DNA from: Agarophyton chilense
Lineage: Eukaryota; Rhodophyta; Florideophyceae; Gracilariales; Gracilariaceae
Length of the DNA stretch: 64,000 bases
Reading direction: 5' to 3'
Assembly: GCA_030374765.1 (NCBI GenBank)
Contig: JARGXX010000099.1
Coordinates: forward strand, 496,001-560,000
A program made the translations under genes and the position numbers. The notes below the pieces were generated by a model. It was not told the DNA's origin. It worked only from the letters and a program-made list of their open reading frames with translations, and did no database searches. Below are positions 20,031 through 31,998 of the stretch, piece after piece; position 1 is the stretch's first letter; every line of letters starts with the position of its first letter.

Positions 20031-22270
20031 CTAAGAGTTTTCCGATGGGGTTTCCGTTTCTTCCTGAGGATAAGATTCCTGTTCGGGGTCGTCCATGGTG
20101 TCTACAATGGCGAGGAACTGTGGGGCTTTGATCGGAGTATCCGGAGACGTGGCATAGCGTGAGCTGCCTGGGGTCCCTGTGGCTCGGTGCTGTGCCCTGT
20201 TAAACATTCCTTCGGGTCGCCGCACCCGGTAATACTCTTCCCTTAAGGCTAGGAGGTTTTTTCGTCCGTCTTTTTGTAGATACATCGTGCTGTCACAAGG
20301 TTGAACTATTGAAAGGCAGAGGAAGCATGCCCTCGGGGCGCGAACGAAAACGTCCTTGCGGGCCGGAAAGGGGAAATACTTGGATATGGGTGGTCCCGTG
20401 GTCGCTGTAGTTCCCTGGAAGGTATATGATGGGGGCCCAGACGGAGGAGCACTTATATTAACCGCGAGGACTTCTCCCGAGTCGGCATAATGGATCGATG
20501 AATCCATGTCCGATTCCGTGGAGGTAACGAAATGGGCTTGGTTGGGTTTACGCAATAGAGTTTCGTGTCCTCTATATAGGATATATCAGCATTCCGCCTG
20601 GAAGTCTTATAGGTTTTGCCATAACCTTCGGCGTAAGTAAGGAGCCTTCGGAAGGAGTATTGTGGGTTTCCCGTGTGGTAATTGCGTACATGTGTCCGAA
20701 TGACAGGGAGTAGTCCCGTGATGAAGTGAAGTTTATGCCGTTCTTCGGAGAATACATTTCCACATCGGTACGCTTTATTGCATAGATCGTCTGCGATAGC
20801 CGATTCGGTCATTTTGGAGCTCTGCCTAAGGGATATTACTTCCTGGTAGGCACCCATTAAAACGTCATCCGTAACGTAAGTTTCCAAGAGGTAATGAAAA
20901 CCCTGAGGGTATGACCTGAGGAGCTCACGGTCTTGAGCATCCACGAGGTCAGTTGTGCCAGAAATCTTCGAAACAACTCGGTCACGCACCTGTTCTGTGA
21001 GGAAGATCTGGAAAAGGTACAGAGCGGCGCCTTCGTGGTTACAGTTCTGATCACCGGCCGTACGGAACAAACTGAGAAGCTTAAGGACAGAAATGGAATC
21101 GGAACCCAAGAACTTGTCCGTAATGGTTAGTTGCATCCTTTTGGCCCACTTGGCGACTCTTGGAGTCACCGAACCATAATATTTCGTGAACCTGTCGGCC
21201 AGCCGATAGTTCCGAAAGTCTACAACCTTGAGAAAAAGTTCGTTGGTTGTTTTTAGTGGTTTGAAGCCTCGAAAGGCAGCCTCGTCCACTTTCGAGTCGG
21301 TCGTTCCGGTCGAGACCGATACGGAATCACTCGTGTCCGAATGGCCTCTTCTTTTACTCCTTCTGTTTTGCTTTCTCCTGCAGTTACTTTTTTTCTTTCC
21401 AGCGGAATAAGAACCTAAAGGATCTATCTCTCTATCAGATGCGATGAAGACCTGAGGTCGCTGGACTTCATATTGTCTTTTGGGTAGGGCAATCTGTCTC
21501 TCAACTAGACGCGGAGCCTCTCTTCTGCTCCTAGACTGTCCTTCCATTGGATTTTCCTAATGGTGTTCCCGGCGAGGGGCGGGTAATACCGTCCCTCCTG
21601 TGGACACGGTAGGGGGTTGCCATTTGGAAGCCAGATGTTTGACTTGTGGAGTGGTCCTAGGGACCGCGTTGCCTGACTAGCGGGTGACTGCTCCTTGAAC
21701 GGCCTGTAGGAGGGAGTATATGAATAATTCAGACTCCATTACCTCAGGGACGATTCCCGTGATGAGTTTATCCCTACGGTCAGCGATCGCCGTAGTCAGT
21801 CGCCCGCCCATAATGGAATCCACATGGGCTGAGAAGAGCTCACAGAGACGGGGTCAGAGAATGTCGGCAAGTCCGGCGGGAATATTTTCTCTGATTCCTT
21901 CGGTCTTACGTGGTTCTCCTTGTGGTGTTCCTGGCCTATGGATGACCCTGGTGAGACGTTCTCGTAAACGCGCTGCTACCGTGGGTTCTCGGCGAATCCT
22001 TTCAGGGTCGTCCAGGGGAGTCAGTACTTCTTGAGGCTGGCTTCTCGTGCTCCTCCGGTCGCTAACATTATCAACCTGTGGTTCAGGCGGCATCGTCAGA
22101 GTTGCAGTGGGAACTGGTCCTGCCGTAGGAGTCCTATGGTCTGGTCGGCTGGGTGTACTTCCAGCATCCATAATGGCTGTTGCTTCTGTACTTCTGGTCC
22201 ATTGGGGAATTAAACCAAAGGTTAGAATCCGGATAATTCTTCGTTCCAGTGATCCTTCCATTTTTTCCAA
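20031..22270 (-). pseudogene. gag of retrotransposon 1, decayed
   Basis: Three minus-strand frames (22270-21854, 21547-20453, 20555-20031). The start is MEKMEGSLERRIIRIL, just after the primer site. The middle part is a helical capsid-like region (FLKVVDFRNYRLADRFTKYY to RRLLTYAEGYGKTYK) preceded by a Lys/Arg-rich patch. The position between primer site and protease identifies it as gag. No intact Cys knuckle is seen. Confidence 0.7.
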
Positions 22271-22276
22271 AGGGAT

Positions 22277-22293
22277 CTTAAGTCAGGAAACCA
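22277..22293 (-). other. Primer binding site candidate of retrotransposon 1
   Basis: On the coding strand, TGGTTTCCTGACTTAAG begins three bases after the 5' LTR, complementary to a tRNA ending in ...AACCA. Position and leading TGG fit a primer binding site; the tRNA is not identified. Confidence 0.6.
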
Positions 22294-22296
22294 AAA

Positions 22297-22742
22297 TATA
22301 ACGCAATGACTGGTAGGTCAGCGTACTGGTCTCAACCGGTGCTAGCGTGGTAGAGCGAATCCTAAGATTCGAATCCTTCACGGCGGCACTCCAAGAGTAC
22401 TTGGTGCAGTGGGCGGGTGTTGACTGCGTAGTCCTACTGGTTGGAGCTACGGAAACTATGGCTTGAAGACCAATTGGTGGGACTAATATACCAAAGGGCG
22501 TAATTTAGTATCCTAACGGTGCCTACCTTACTCTAATGGAGAAAAGTCACTCGAGCCAAGTAATTTATAATGGCGAGGCGCTGGGATCTCCCTGGAACTT
22601 TAATGCTGATCTATTACACTAAATATAATAAAATAATAATCTAAATAAGCCCAGCTGAGGTCGGCCAGTCCACGTGTGGTCTATTAGATACCTCAGGCCC
22701 CGGCGGCTTACAAGGTTCAACCGATATTGTTGCTCCTTCACA
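22297..22742 (-). repeat. 5' LTR of retrotransposon 1 (446 bp)
   Basis: Full-length match to the LTR at 12596. On the plus strand it ends TTGCTCCTTCACA, immediately followed by the ATTGG duplication. The plus-strand B-box-like motif reads GATTCGAATCC here. Confidence 0.9.
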
Positions 22743-22747
22743 ATTGG
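22743..22747. repeat. Target site duplication, right copy (ATTGG)
   Basis: Identical to 12591-12595; 5 bp is the usual length for Ty3/gypsy integration. Confidence 0.9.
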
Positions 22748-22860
22748 TAACAAAATGACTATGGGTCCACCCATTGTAGAACCGGTGGTGAATAATACAC
22801 TCACCGCTTTGTTGTAATAGAAGCTTTAGGCAACTGCATAAACACCTTCAAGGGAGTGGT
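22748..22860 (-). pseudogene. Harbinger-like transposase, continuation on the far side of retrotransposon 1
   Basis: Minus-strand translation gives LLLQQSGECIIHHRFYNG then WTHSHFVTN. This matches LYLQQSSKSMIQNIFNNG and WTHIHYFGN of the copy at 8402 and runs directly into the segment ending at 12595 once the retrotransposon and one ATTGG copy are removed. A small frame change lies near 22.83 kb. It is cut again by the LTR fragment starting at 22888. Confidence 0.7.
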
Positions 22861-22887
22861 AATTGTCCTCTATGGATTGCTTATATT

Positions 22888-23330
22888 TGTAACGCAATGA
22901 TTGGGTCAGCGTACTGGTCTCAACCTGGGATAGCGTGGTAGGGCAGGTCCTAAGGTTCGTATCCTTGACGGCGGCACTCACAGAGTACTTGGTGCAATGG
23001 GTGGACGTTTACTGGGTAGTCGTACAGGTCGGCGCTACGGAAACAATGGCTTCAAGACCAATTAATGAAACTAATGTATCGAAGGGGATAATTTGGTAAC
23101 CTAACCAGGGCTACCTGATTCTAAGGGACAAGCTTCACTCGCACCAAGTAAGTATCAAGGGCGAGGCACTGGGATCTCCCTGGCACTCTAAAGCTATTCT
23201 ATCACACGAAATAAAACAAAATAAAAATCTAAATGTGTCCAGCTGAGGTCGGTCAGTCCACGTGGCGTCTGTATGGTCCTTCAAGCCCTGGCGGCTTACA
23301 GGACTCAACCTAAATCGTTGCTCCTTCACA
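22888..23330 (-). repeat. Third LTR of the retrotransposon 1 family (solo or fragment)
   Basis: Starts TGTAACGCAATGATT and ends TTGCTCCTTCACA on the plus strand, full length. It is immediately followed by the polypurine tract in antisense (CATCTCCCTCCTTAG). It is therefore a 3' LTR in the same orientation as retrotransposon 1, inserted 145 bp from it in the same Harbinger gene. Confidence 0.85.
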
Positions 23331-23800
23331 CATCTCCCTCCTTAGGATTCAACCCTCACGGCAAAGTCTAAATTGCCGCACACCTGCCTGGGGGTCGGGC
23401 TCTAATTAGACCTATGGAAGAACCTCCAATTTTGTGTTCGGTGTCAGAACGTCGCAATCTTCAGCGTCTTAATGGCCTGGACACGAGCGGTGCCGTGTCC
23501 GACATATCGGCTTCTTATGACCAATCCGGTGGTTAGTTGCTCTCATTACCAGTGGGCGCGACGGGGCGTCGCATCGCCACCATCCTCGGGGGTACCAGTG
23601 CGTATGAGCTGACCATTGTTGCCAGGTTCGAAATAAATTCACCTAAGGTACTCTACGCGCACCGGGGAGCAGGGGGGGCATCGCGGCTTTCCTTATCTTT
23701 CGCTATTCTTTTGGCGACCCTACGCGCGTCGTCCGCCGTGAGCCACGGTGCGCGCTTCGTCCATTCAGGTTCATGTTCGTCATCCTGCCCGATCTGAGTT
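23331..23800 (-). mobile_element. Truncated 3' region of a second family-1 element
   Basis: Continues from the third LTR with sequence similar to 13041-13400 of retrotransposon 1 (for example TTGGCGACCCTACGCGC against TTGGCGACCCTCCGCGC), covering the segment between polypurine tract and antisense gene. Similarity fades near 23800; the rest of the element is missing. A 113-bp unique stretch (23801-23913) follows before retrotransposon 2. Confidence 0.65.
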
Positions 23801-23913
23801 TCTAGAAAACAATCTTCTATCTTTTTCATACTGTATGAACTGAAAAGCGTTCATTTTTCAGCAAGATAATTCACCTGTGCATAAGTATAATTCTATGAAA
23901 CAGTGGTTCAATA

Positions 23914-24860
23914 TGAAGTACAAAGCCCTTCAAGGGGGTCTTTTCCAAGGACTTAGAGATTTCGCTCGCTTGAGGACTAGCTTGGTCTATGAAAAGCTAT
24001 ACCGCTATTGCGTGCTGACGGGCGGTTAGGACCGGGAGTGCACACGGGTGGAACAAGTGGACTGCACGGATGCCAACGCTCGAGTGCGAGGCGTGCCACA
24101 CGTGGCCCGGATTCTACGTAATGGTTAGTATTATTTAGTTTTTTAGTATTTATTTAGCTACGCTATCGCTATTTAGTGTCTATTTTTCGGGCGCGCGCCC
24201 ACTGTCAGGGGCCGCGCGCCGCACTACTTAGGAGGTCGAGCACTGCTCCCCGGTAAACACCCTCTTGGGAGATCCCAAGGAGGGAGTCTTGGCTGTGAAC
24301 TTTTCGCCTTCGGCGCGTCTTCACCGCATACTGCGTGAGCGCCCGTTGCACGTTAGTTCATCCACCCCTCTGTCAACCAGAGTGCTACCACCACCGTGGG
24401 TTCATATTTAATTCGCCGACACTTGTCGTATTCTCGCCCCTGTATAGGGTTTCGCCCCCGTTTTCCCCTTATTCTCCTTTTTGGCTCTCGTGAGTGGCCG
24501 TACCGCTCTGCCTAGGATTGATCACACCCCGGACTGTGCCGTGCTAACCTAAACACTCTAGGTATATCCCGCCCGATTGTCCTCGGTCTTACACACGACT
24601 CCGTCGTGCCTTTCCAGAGTGGCTCTGTTTCTGTGCTCCGCTGGGACGCGTCTCTTTCGCCTGAGGCGTGTCTCCAAAGAGAGGAAGATCCCGAACATTT
24701 TCGTGGTGTCTCCGCTCCAAGCGTTGTCCTACAAACTGGTCTCCCGACTTAGAAGTTTGAGTCGGGCACACTCAGTCACGATTAATCGGATAGAGGACTC
24801 ACAAATTGAGGTTGGTCTCAGTTGCCCTCTTTGAAGAAGTTTCTTGGGCACACTAGCCGA
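23914..24860 (+). repeat. 5' LTR of retrotransposon 2 (right end approximate)
   Basis: Begins TGAAGTACAAAGCCCTTC. The first 151 bp match 51111-51261 at about 89% by eye. The right end is not fixed because the 3' copy is truncated. TGGATACTCACGTG near 24868 could be a primer binding site, which would put the LTR end just before it, and the gag ATG follows at 24899. Confidence 0.6.
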
Positions 24861-24898
24861 TCGGGTTTGGATACTCACGTGTAAAAGATTCTGATCTC

Positions 24899-26714
24899 AT
24901 GTCGTCCAAAGACCGTCGGAGGACGCGGAGTCAAACCGGTGCCCCGGAACCCTCGCAACCATCCCGTATCCCGGTCCGTTCACGGTTTCATACCGGTGGA
25001 TAGACTGGCCTGCCAGGTGGAAGGACCTCCGTGTCCTCCGTGCGGATGTGAACTCGATTCTAGAGCCCCTTGGTGGACCTTCGGCCTTTTTCAAGGACGT
25101 CGCGGACAAGTTCTCGCGCGTCTGAAGCCGTCTCGAGACGTTGGAACAGACCCAAATGTCGGAGAATGATCCGGCCGAGCCGGTTGCAGTATCTCAGAAG
25201 GGAAATACGGAAGAGAACCGCCAGGCTCGAAAGAAGCGAAGAAACACGGATCCCGAACCGTCAGACTCGTCATCTTCGGAGTCCGACTCTTCCGATTCAT
25301 CGGTGGAAGTAGCTCGCCATGAGCGTTCCTCACGCTCTAAGCGGTCAACAGCCACCCATGGTGTGATCCGCGCCCGCACGAAGGGAAGGAAGCACACAGG
25401 TTGGAAGGAGCTGAAACCGACCAATTCGCTTTTTAAGAAGCTCTATTATACCGTTACTACCGTTTGGAGGACTTCGCTTTGGATCGTACACCCCGTGGTA
25501 CGAGAGGAGTGAAGGACTGCATTAAGCGAATGCAGCTCTCACTACGAAACCAGTTGTTTTCTGGAGAAGACCCAAGATTGGTGTTGGATTTCTTGGCACG
25601 CTTTGTCGCGGAAGCTGACATCCTTGGAATGAAAGAGGGACAGGCCTACACTACCTTACCGTACTTCTTACGTGGGCTTGCAGAAGACCAGTATCACTCT
25701 GTCAGAGGTTCATCACTCGCCTCCGAAGGAGGGGTCACATGCTGGCCTTAAACAGTTCAGTACCTCCTGAGGTCGTATGCTACTAACTCCGCCGTTCAGC
25801 AGGATATACGCGCCCTGCAGGACACTCGCCAACGGCCAGGCGAGTCGGAAACCGATTATTCGTCGCGCCTAAACAAGGCCTTCCACCGCTGTGGCAATGT
25901 TTACCCCACTGAAGAGCGTTGTACCATGTTTGTCGATGGCTTGGACCCGGCAATTCTGACTCTTGTTGCTCGACGTCGAGAAGATAGACCTAAAGCCACG
26001 TATTTGGAACTAGTGCAGTTCGCTCGCGCAGAAGGTGAAGCCCTGCGCGCACGCACTCCTGGATCCAGGGTTAGGTCCGCAAAAGCTTTGATGTTACAAC
26101 CGGGTACCCCGTCAGCTTCGATGATCGACGAACAGGCCTCTCGAAGGGATTATAATAACGTGCAGCTAGCCCATAGCGACGGTCATTCTATCTCGACAAC
26201 GGAGTTACCCTCAACCTTAGACGAGTCACAATACGTGATTGGGGATGAAATGCTACATTATGCGGATAATGGTCGCTTCTGTGCGCCACGCGTCCCACAA
26301 GAGAGTGGTAATGTCCGCTTTTCGCGTCCTGGTTGGAGAGATACCCGCCCAGCGGTGAAATTCGCCGAGCCTCGCCACCCAACACCGGCTTCTGGTCTGA
26401 TTTGTCATCTCTGCTACAAACCAGGCCATACTTCTCCACAATTTGTGTTGTCTCTCCGGGAATGGGCACAAGTCGTAGCCAATTACGAGGCCCTATCCCC
26501 AGAGGACAAAGCAGCTGTCCCGATGGCATCGTATATCCGTGCTCGAACGGATGTTCCACGTCCCGTGTCGCTTCCCCGAGCTCGGGTCGTACCTGCACCG
26601 AATTACCGTGTCACCGACGTGGTCGGTCACTCCACCGCTTTTGCGGTACCTTCTGGACCTGATGCCCAGGCTTTGCCCGCTCAACGCCCTGAGCAGCCGC
26701 CTCCGGCGGAGTAG
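24899..26714 (+). pseudogene. gag of retrotransposon 2, broken by stops
   Basis: ATG at 24899 (MSSKDRRRTRSQTG), an early stop and frame change, then the segment after 25141 (SENDPAEPV, Ser/Asp-rich, RKKRRNTDPEPSDSSSSE), and capsid-like helices (25464-25751 and 25926-26714: GLDPAILTLVARRRED, YLELVQFARAEGEALR). ICHLCYKPGHTS near 26.4 kb is a partial zinc knuckle (CxxCxxxGH without the last Cys). Several breaks; not functional as it stands. Confidence 0.7.
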
Positions 26715-27089
26715 GCCCAGCGAAACTAAATGCCGGAGTCTCCTCTCAAGGAGGGGCGCCCTAAGAGTCGAGATCGACGGCGCCCGAGGCGTCCAAGCCT
26801 CGCCCCCCGGTCAAAATCCTTTCAAGGAAAGAGGCCGTCATTGACGTGAACTCGGAACACTTTAGTGTTCTGCGTCTTCCGTGGAAACGTGTTTCCCATA
26901 ACCGGTTTCCGGATAGAGTTATGGTTATGGCCAAGAGAAACTGGTGACCGCCCCGATGCAGTCCAAGAACTCGAGGACCTGGATCTCGGCCACGTCCCGA
27001 AATCATACCGCCATCAACTGTGAGAACTTTTAAGGGACTTCACCACTACTTGGGACGGCTCTTTTGGTGATATTGCCACTGCGGAACAC

Positions 27090-30000
27090 ATGATTGATTT
27101 GCTACCGGACACCCGACCCATCTCTCAGCACCCATACCGTGCCGGACCCGCCGCACGCGCGGAGGAAAAGGCACAAGTGGATGAAATGCTTCGAGCAGGA
27201 GCCATTGAACCGGCTCAGTCGCCGTGGGCTTCTCCAGTAGTACTGGCTCCAAAGCAGGATGGTTCCTGCAGGTTTTGCGTCGACTACCGTCGGTTGAATG
27301 CCGTTACCGTCAACGACGTGTATCCAATCCCAAGAATGGACGAGTACATTGACTCACTGGGCACCGCCACCGTCTTTAGGACCCTGGAAGCCTATTGGGG
27401 ATACTGGCAAGTTCCGGTATGGAAGCAAGACCAGGATAAAACCGCTTTCGTGTGTCACTCCGGTCTCTACCGTTTCAAACGGATGCCTTTTGGTTTTACC
27501 AACACCCCCGCTACTTTCCAGCGAGCCATCGACATCCTATTGGCCCGCTTCAATTGGCGTACCTGCCTGGTGTACCTGGATGACATAATCGTCTTCTCAG
27601 ATAATCTGGACAAACATCTCACTCATGTGAGGGATATAATGACCACGCTTCGAGATGTGGGTGTCACTCTTAAGTTGAAGAAATTTGACTTCTTCACGGA
27701 CACCGTGAAGTATCTCGGCCATGTTATCCGTCCAGGACGTGTTACAATCAAGGAGACTGGTGTTAAGTCTCTCAAAGAGGCTAAAGAACCGCGGACGCAA
27801 ACCGAGCTTTGTTCCTTTCTGGGACTCGCAAAAGTCTACCGACGATTCATCCCGCACTTTGCGGACAAGGCTGCACCGTTAAACGCGCTTTTGCGGAAAG
27901 GCCAACCACCAAAACTGGACCCCTTAACCCCCGTTCAAACGGAATCTTACAACTATTTTAAGGATTCTGTCGTCTCCGCTCCGATCCTCTCGTTGCCCAA
28001 GCCTGGAAGGCCCTTCACCGTAGATACGGACGCCAGCGACTACCAAGTAGGTTGTGCACTGTTTCAAACTGCACCCAATGGGGAAAGACGCCCTGTAGTG
28101 TACTGGTCCGGATCGCTCAACTTCCACGAGAAGAATTACTCCGTCTCGGAGAAGGGATACCTTACAGTAGTGTGGGCATTACAAACGTTGCGCCCCTATC
28201 TAATGGGTAATCATTTCACCGTTTTTACGGACCACGCATCACTTCGATTGCTACTCTCCATCTCGAAGCCTTCAGGCCGCTTGATGTGTTGGCGTCTCCG
28301 TCTAGCGGAATTTGACTTTGAAGTGCAGTACCGAAAAGGATCGTGCAACACCCAAGCCGATGCTCTCTCCCGCCTGGTCACTACTGGCGAAGCACTACCC
28401 GTCAAAGACGATTAAATACCCTGCTATGCAGTGAATGGCGACGACGCTACCATCGAGGACGAGGAACGAGACACGGACTCTTCAGATTCCGGTTCCGAAT
28501 TGGACGACTTTCTTCTCTCGGAAGATTCCGAGAAACCCTTCCCAGGAAACTTCGTGCCTACTACTCCAGAGGAGATGATACGGGAGCAATTCGCTGACCC
28601 GTTCTGCGCGAGGGTCCGCGCTCAACTCAATGGAGGAGGCACTCTCCCCTTTCAGGTGAATGACGCCGGATACCTTGTACGGACCGTCGGATCGCACCCA
28701 CAAATCGTGGTACCACATAACCTCCAGTCGAGAGTCTTGCGGTTGTCGCACTACTCTAAACTGAGTGGCCACGTCGGGGGACGGAAACTTTACCTCACCC
28801 TACGCCGTAATTTCTACTGGCCTTCCATTGCAGTGGACGGCTACGCAACGATGCAGTTTTGTACCCATGGCGCTCGGAACCGTGTCAAGCTCCGCCGTCA
28901 CGCGACGAAGTTGAAGCTGTTTTCAGCTCGCGCTCCATTGGAGTTTGTGGCCATCGATATACTCGGTCCCTTCCTTACCACTAAGCGGAATTACAAGTTC
29001 TTACTCGTAATTACAGATCGCTTCTCAAAGCTGGTCCGGACCGTACCGTTACAGAAAATCTCCGCTATGAGCGTGGCTCAAGCCTTCGTCCTACACTGTG
29101 TCTTCGTCTCTGGTCCACCGGTCAACCTCCTCTCCGATAACGGGAGACAGTTTGCCTCTTGTTTCTTCGAGGATGTGTGTCGCATCTTGGACATTAAGAA
29201 CCTGTTCCCGACCACTTACCACCCCCAAACTAATGGGCAGGCCGAACAGTTCAACGGGACATTACTTGCGACACTGCGTTCATACGTTGCAGACCACCCC
29301 AAAGATTGGTACTTGTTCACTGATGCGCTCACCTTTGCCTACAATACGCAGGTGCACAGGACAACTGGATTAACGCTTTTCGAGTTGGTACTGTCCAGTA
29401 CCCCACCGCCCGTGGCGCTGGAACCACAGCCCACGCTGGATACCTTTCCGTCACCGGCTGCTTACCGCGAGGCGTGGAAAACTTGGCTCACGAAGCTCGT
29501 TCCCGCCGCAAGGCGTTCAATGGGTCGAGCCCAGGCCGCTTACGAGCGCGACTTTGATACCAAAGCCCCTCGCTCGCCGCCACGTCACGCCCCCCGACGG
29601 TTATGTATTCATCCGCAAGCAGTATTGGAACCCAGAGAAGGAGAAACGCCACAAGCTGTCACCCGTTGCCGACGGCCCCTTTCGGGTTATTTCGGTGGCT
29701 CCCGACACTGTCGTTGTTGACCTCGCTGGTACTCACGAACGCATCTCCCGCGATCGCGTGGTATCGGCTCCGCCGCCGTTAACATCTCAACCTACTGGTG
29801 TGACTGCTCCCGTTGAAACGGATTCATCGACCCGCTTACCCCAGGTCCACCCTCGTCCCTACGCGTTACAACACCCATCTCGGGGTTTTTCTGACCTTCC
29901 GCTACACGCGGCGCCCAACCCGAAAGAACTCGTGTCGCGCATTCGTCGCTTCTCCCCAGTCCACCTGACGGACACCAACTCCGGTGAATCTTCTAAGGAG

Positions 30001-30898
30001 GGGGAGGCGCCCGACAGCCGTCGTAGTCCGGTCGATACAGTCGCTGGAAACGCTGCACCTTCGCGTGTCATTCTTCGCCCATCAGGGGTGCCTGATACCT
30101 ACGTCCAGCACGACTCCACGCAGTCGCTATCCAAGCCTCAGAACGCAGCTGTGGATAACGCCACCAACACTCGCCGAGCTGTCACCACACGTGCAATACA
30201 TACGGAATGCAAATGCGCTCGACGCACTGCAGCCTGATACAGTACGAGTGGACGATGCTACGCCAAGTACCCCGCACAGGGAGGCGGATACATCCACGGC
30301 GCCGACGCTAAACAGCAAGCCATTGGAACGCTCACGTGACTACACGGAACCTCGCCGTGGGACGGAGAGGTGCGACAATGCGCCACCGCCCCAGCGAATC
30401 TCACCGCCGAAGCAAGCTTCACCACGCCGATTAGCGGAACGACCACCCGGGTTACCCGCTGGTGTGGGCCCTCCAACTGGAGTGGGAAACGCCGAAGCAA
30501 ACCAGGCACTTGGGGAAGATGAACCACCGAAGTCGGGTCGACATTCTACTCAGCCGAGGACTGCCTTGCGCGCTACATGGTCCGACCGGAGCCAAGCCGC
30601 CCAACGCGTGATCACTTCGGTACCCCTTGGCTCAGGACCGGTACCACCCGTAAATAGCGACACCGTCATACGGGATGGCCGGGAAGTGTACCGACAAGAG
30701 TTCGTGGTCGGACGCATTTTGGAGCACTCCTACCACCCAGAGGGTTATATCCAAGACTTCGTCCGTTGATACGGGTACGGCCCCGAATGGGATTCAAACG
30801 AACCGATAGAGCACTTACCTCGGTCAAAGGTGGTACAGTATCATCGTCGTACTGTCAGGGATTTGCCAGCTACCATAGACCGAGCCCAAGTGGGATAA
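27090..30898 (+). pseudogene. pol of retrotransposon 2 (RT-RH-INT-chromodomain) with few disabling changes
   Basis: RT: FCVDYRRLNAVTVNDVYPIP, WGYWQVPVWKQD, and catalytic box VYLDDIIVFSD (about 27.57 kb). RNase H: FTVDTDASDYQVGCALF. After one in-frame TAA (28413-28415) the same frame carries integrase: SHYSKLSGHVGGRK for the zinc domain, then FVAIDILGP, LLSDNGRQF and NGQAEQFNGT with all three catalytic acids. A frameshift near 29.55 kb leads to the integrase tail (YVFIRKQYWN, KLSPVADGPFRVISV), a long Pro/Thr linker, and a chromodomain (30.68-30.84 kb: YRQEFVVGRILEHSY, then TGA at 30767, then YGYGPEWDSNEP). The stop falls where Trp is expected in the chromodomain. Much better preserved than retrotransposon 1. 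Confidence 0.85.
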
Positions 30899-31162
30899 GA
30901 AGACACCCGATGGGGATAAAGGCACAGAAGATCTGGATAAGGACCCTTGGAAGAAGGAGAAGATGCACAGAAGACCTGTAGAAGGACACTTAGAAGAAGT
31001 GGAGGAGAAGAAAGAAAACAAATACGTCATAGACGGAAGAAGTTTAATATTTTCGAAGTTGCTGCACACGCTACCGCACAGCGGGATATACTAACCAAGA
31101 TCACAAGGGATTAGTTGGAAGAACCCGGATTGCCGTGCGCGCCAACCGAATCGCTAGTGGAG

Positions 31163-31972
31163 TTACTCCCGCCAGTCAGGCGTGCCACGAGGGCGTCTCT
31201 CATCGCACCGATGTCGCCGCTCGCCGCATGCGCGTTCAGTCCAACACCCCCGAAGGAACTGGGAGATCACGACCGACTCTGGGCGTATGGGAACCTCGAT
31301 AACTTCCGGTTCGTCCGGCAACGCCGCCGCCATTGGATAGATGACCGCACCTGTGTGAGTCGCTCTCTGCGGCGGCTTCGCCGTAGTATCGGCACCATCG
31401 GGGTATCCCACGTCTTCCATGACCTCGTCGCCACGGTATTCGCCCGCCTCCTCAGGGAGATAATCACCGCCATAGGCGTAGTAGAAGTCATCCGAGTTGA
31501 CAAACCCCACGGAGTGCCCGTATGGTATGCCTCGCGGAGCCATCCGGAGTGCCGATGCCTCCGCCTCGGAGATCTCTCGCTGCTCCCATGGGTTAAAGAA
31601 GATGAAATCTCCCGCCAACGGCGTGCGAAGCCCCGGAGACCGCTCAGCCCCACCGGCTTCTTGACCACGGCCGCTCTGCCGGACAGACACGGCAGCCCAG
31701 TCGACACGCCCAATGATCTCGATGAGCTCCTGAGCTTCATCAGCGTTATTGACACCTCCAAGAGGGAGTTGAAGGTCCAGCTGCCGGATGTAACCATGCA
31801 AGCGCGGAGGAAGATACCACAGTCAATACTGTTCGTAGGCTTCCCACAAGATGTACGCCGCGGCGCGGACTGCCCATTCGGTTAGGACCACAGACCAAAA
31901 GCGGGAGTGCGGATCCTCGATGAGGTACGAGCCTAGATAGGAGACGACTGGAGGCAACTCCACGTAACATCC
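31163..31972 (-). pseudogene. Antisense accessory gene of retrotransposon 2, C-terminal half
   Basis: Minus-strand frame with one in-frame stop (between 31801 and 31823). It matches the second half of the antisense gene of retrotransposon 1: VVSYLGSYLIEDPHSRFW against VVAYHSSQLMGDDNDRRYW, LHGYIRQLDLQLPLGG against LPDFMIRFRRNLGIHN, and FIFFNPWEQ against FGFLWYDH. It ends in an acidic tail. Its upstream half is on the other side of the 18.1-kb insertion. Family unrecognised. Confidence 0.6.
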
Positions 31973-31998
31973 CCGCGTCTGTGTTCTCGGAATGCTAG
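31973..31998 (+). repeat. Left terminal inverted repeat of the 18.1-kb transposon
   Basis: 26 bp beginning CCGCGTCTGTGTTC and ending GGAATGCTAG; its reverse complement matches 50046-50071 with one mismatch. It continues inward into CTAG-containing subterminal repeats. Confidence 0.88.

Larger units (their letters stand above)
12596..22742 (-). mobile_element. Complete chromodomain Ty3/gypsy retrotransposon 1, 10.1 kb, with ATTGG target duplication
   Basis: The coding strand is minus. The order read on that strand is: 5' LTR (22742-22297), primer site, gag, protease, RT, RNase H, integrase, chromodomain, then a gene on the opposite strand, a polypurine tract and the 3' LTR (13040-12596). The five bases ATTGG flank both ends (12591-12595 and 22743-22747). 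The LTRs are clearly diverged (I estimate roughly 85% identity by eye), and all coding regions contain stops, so it is an old insertion. Confidence 0.92.
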
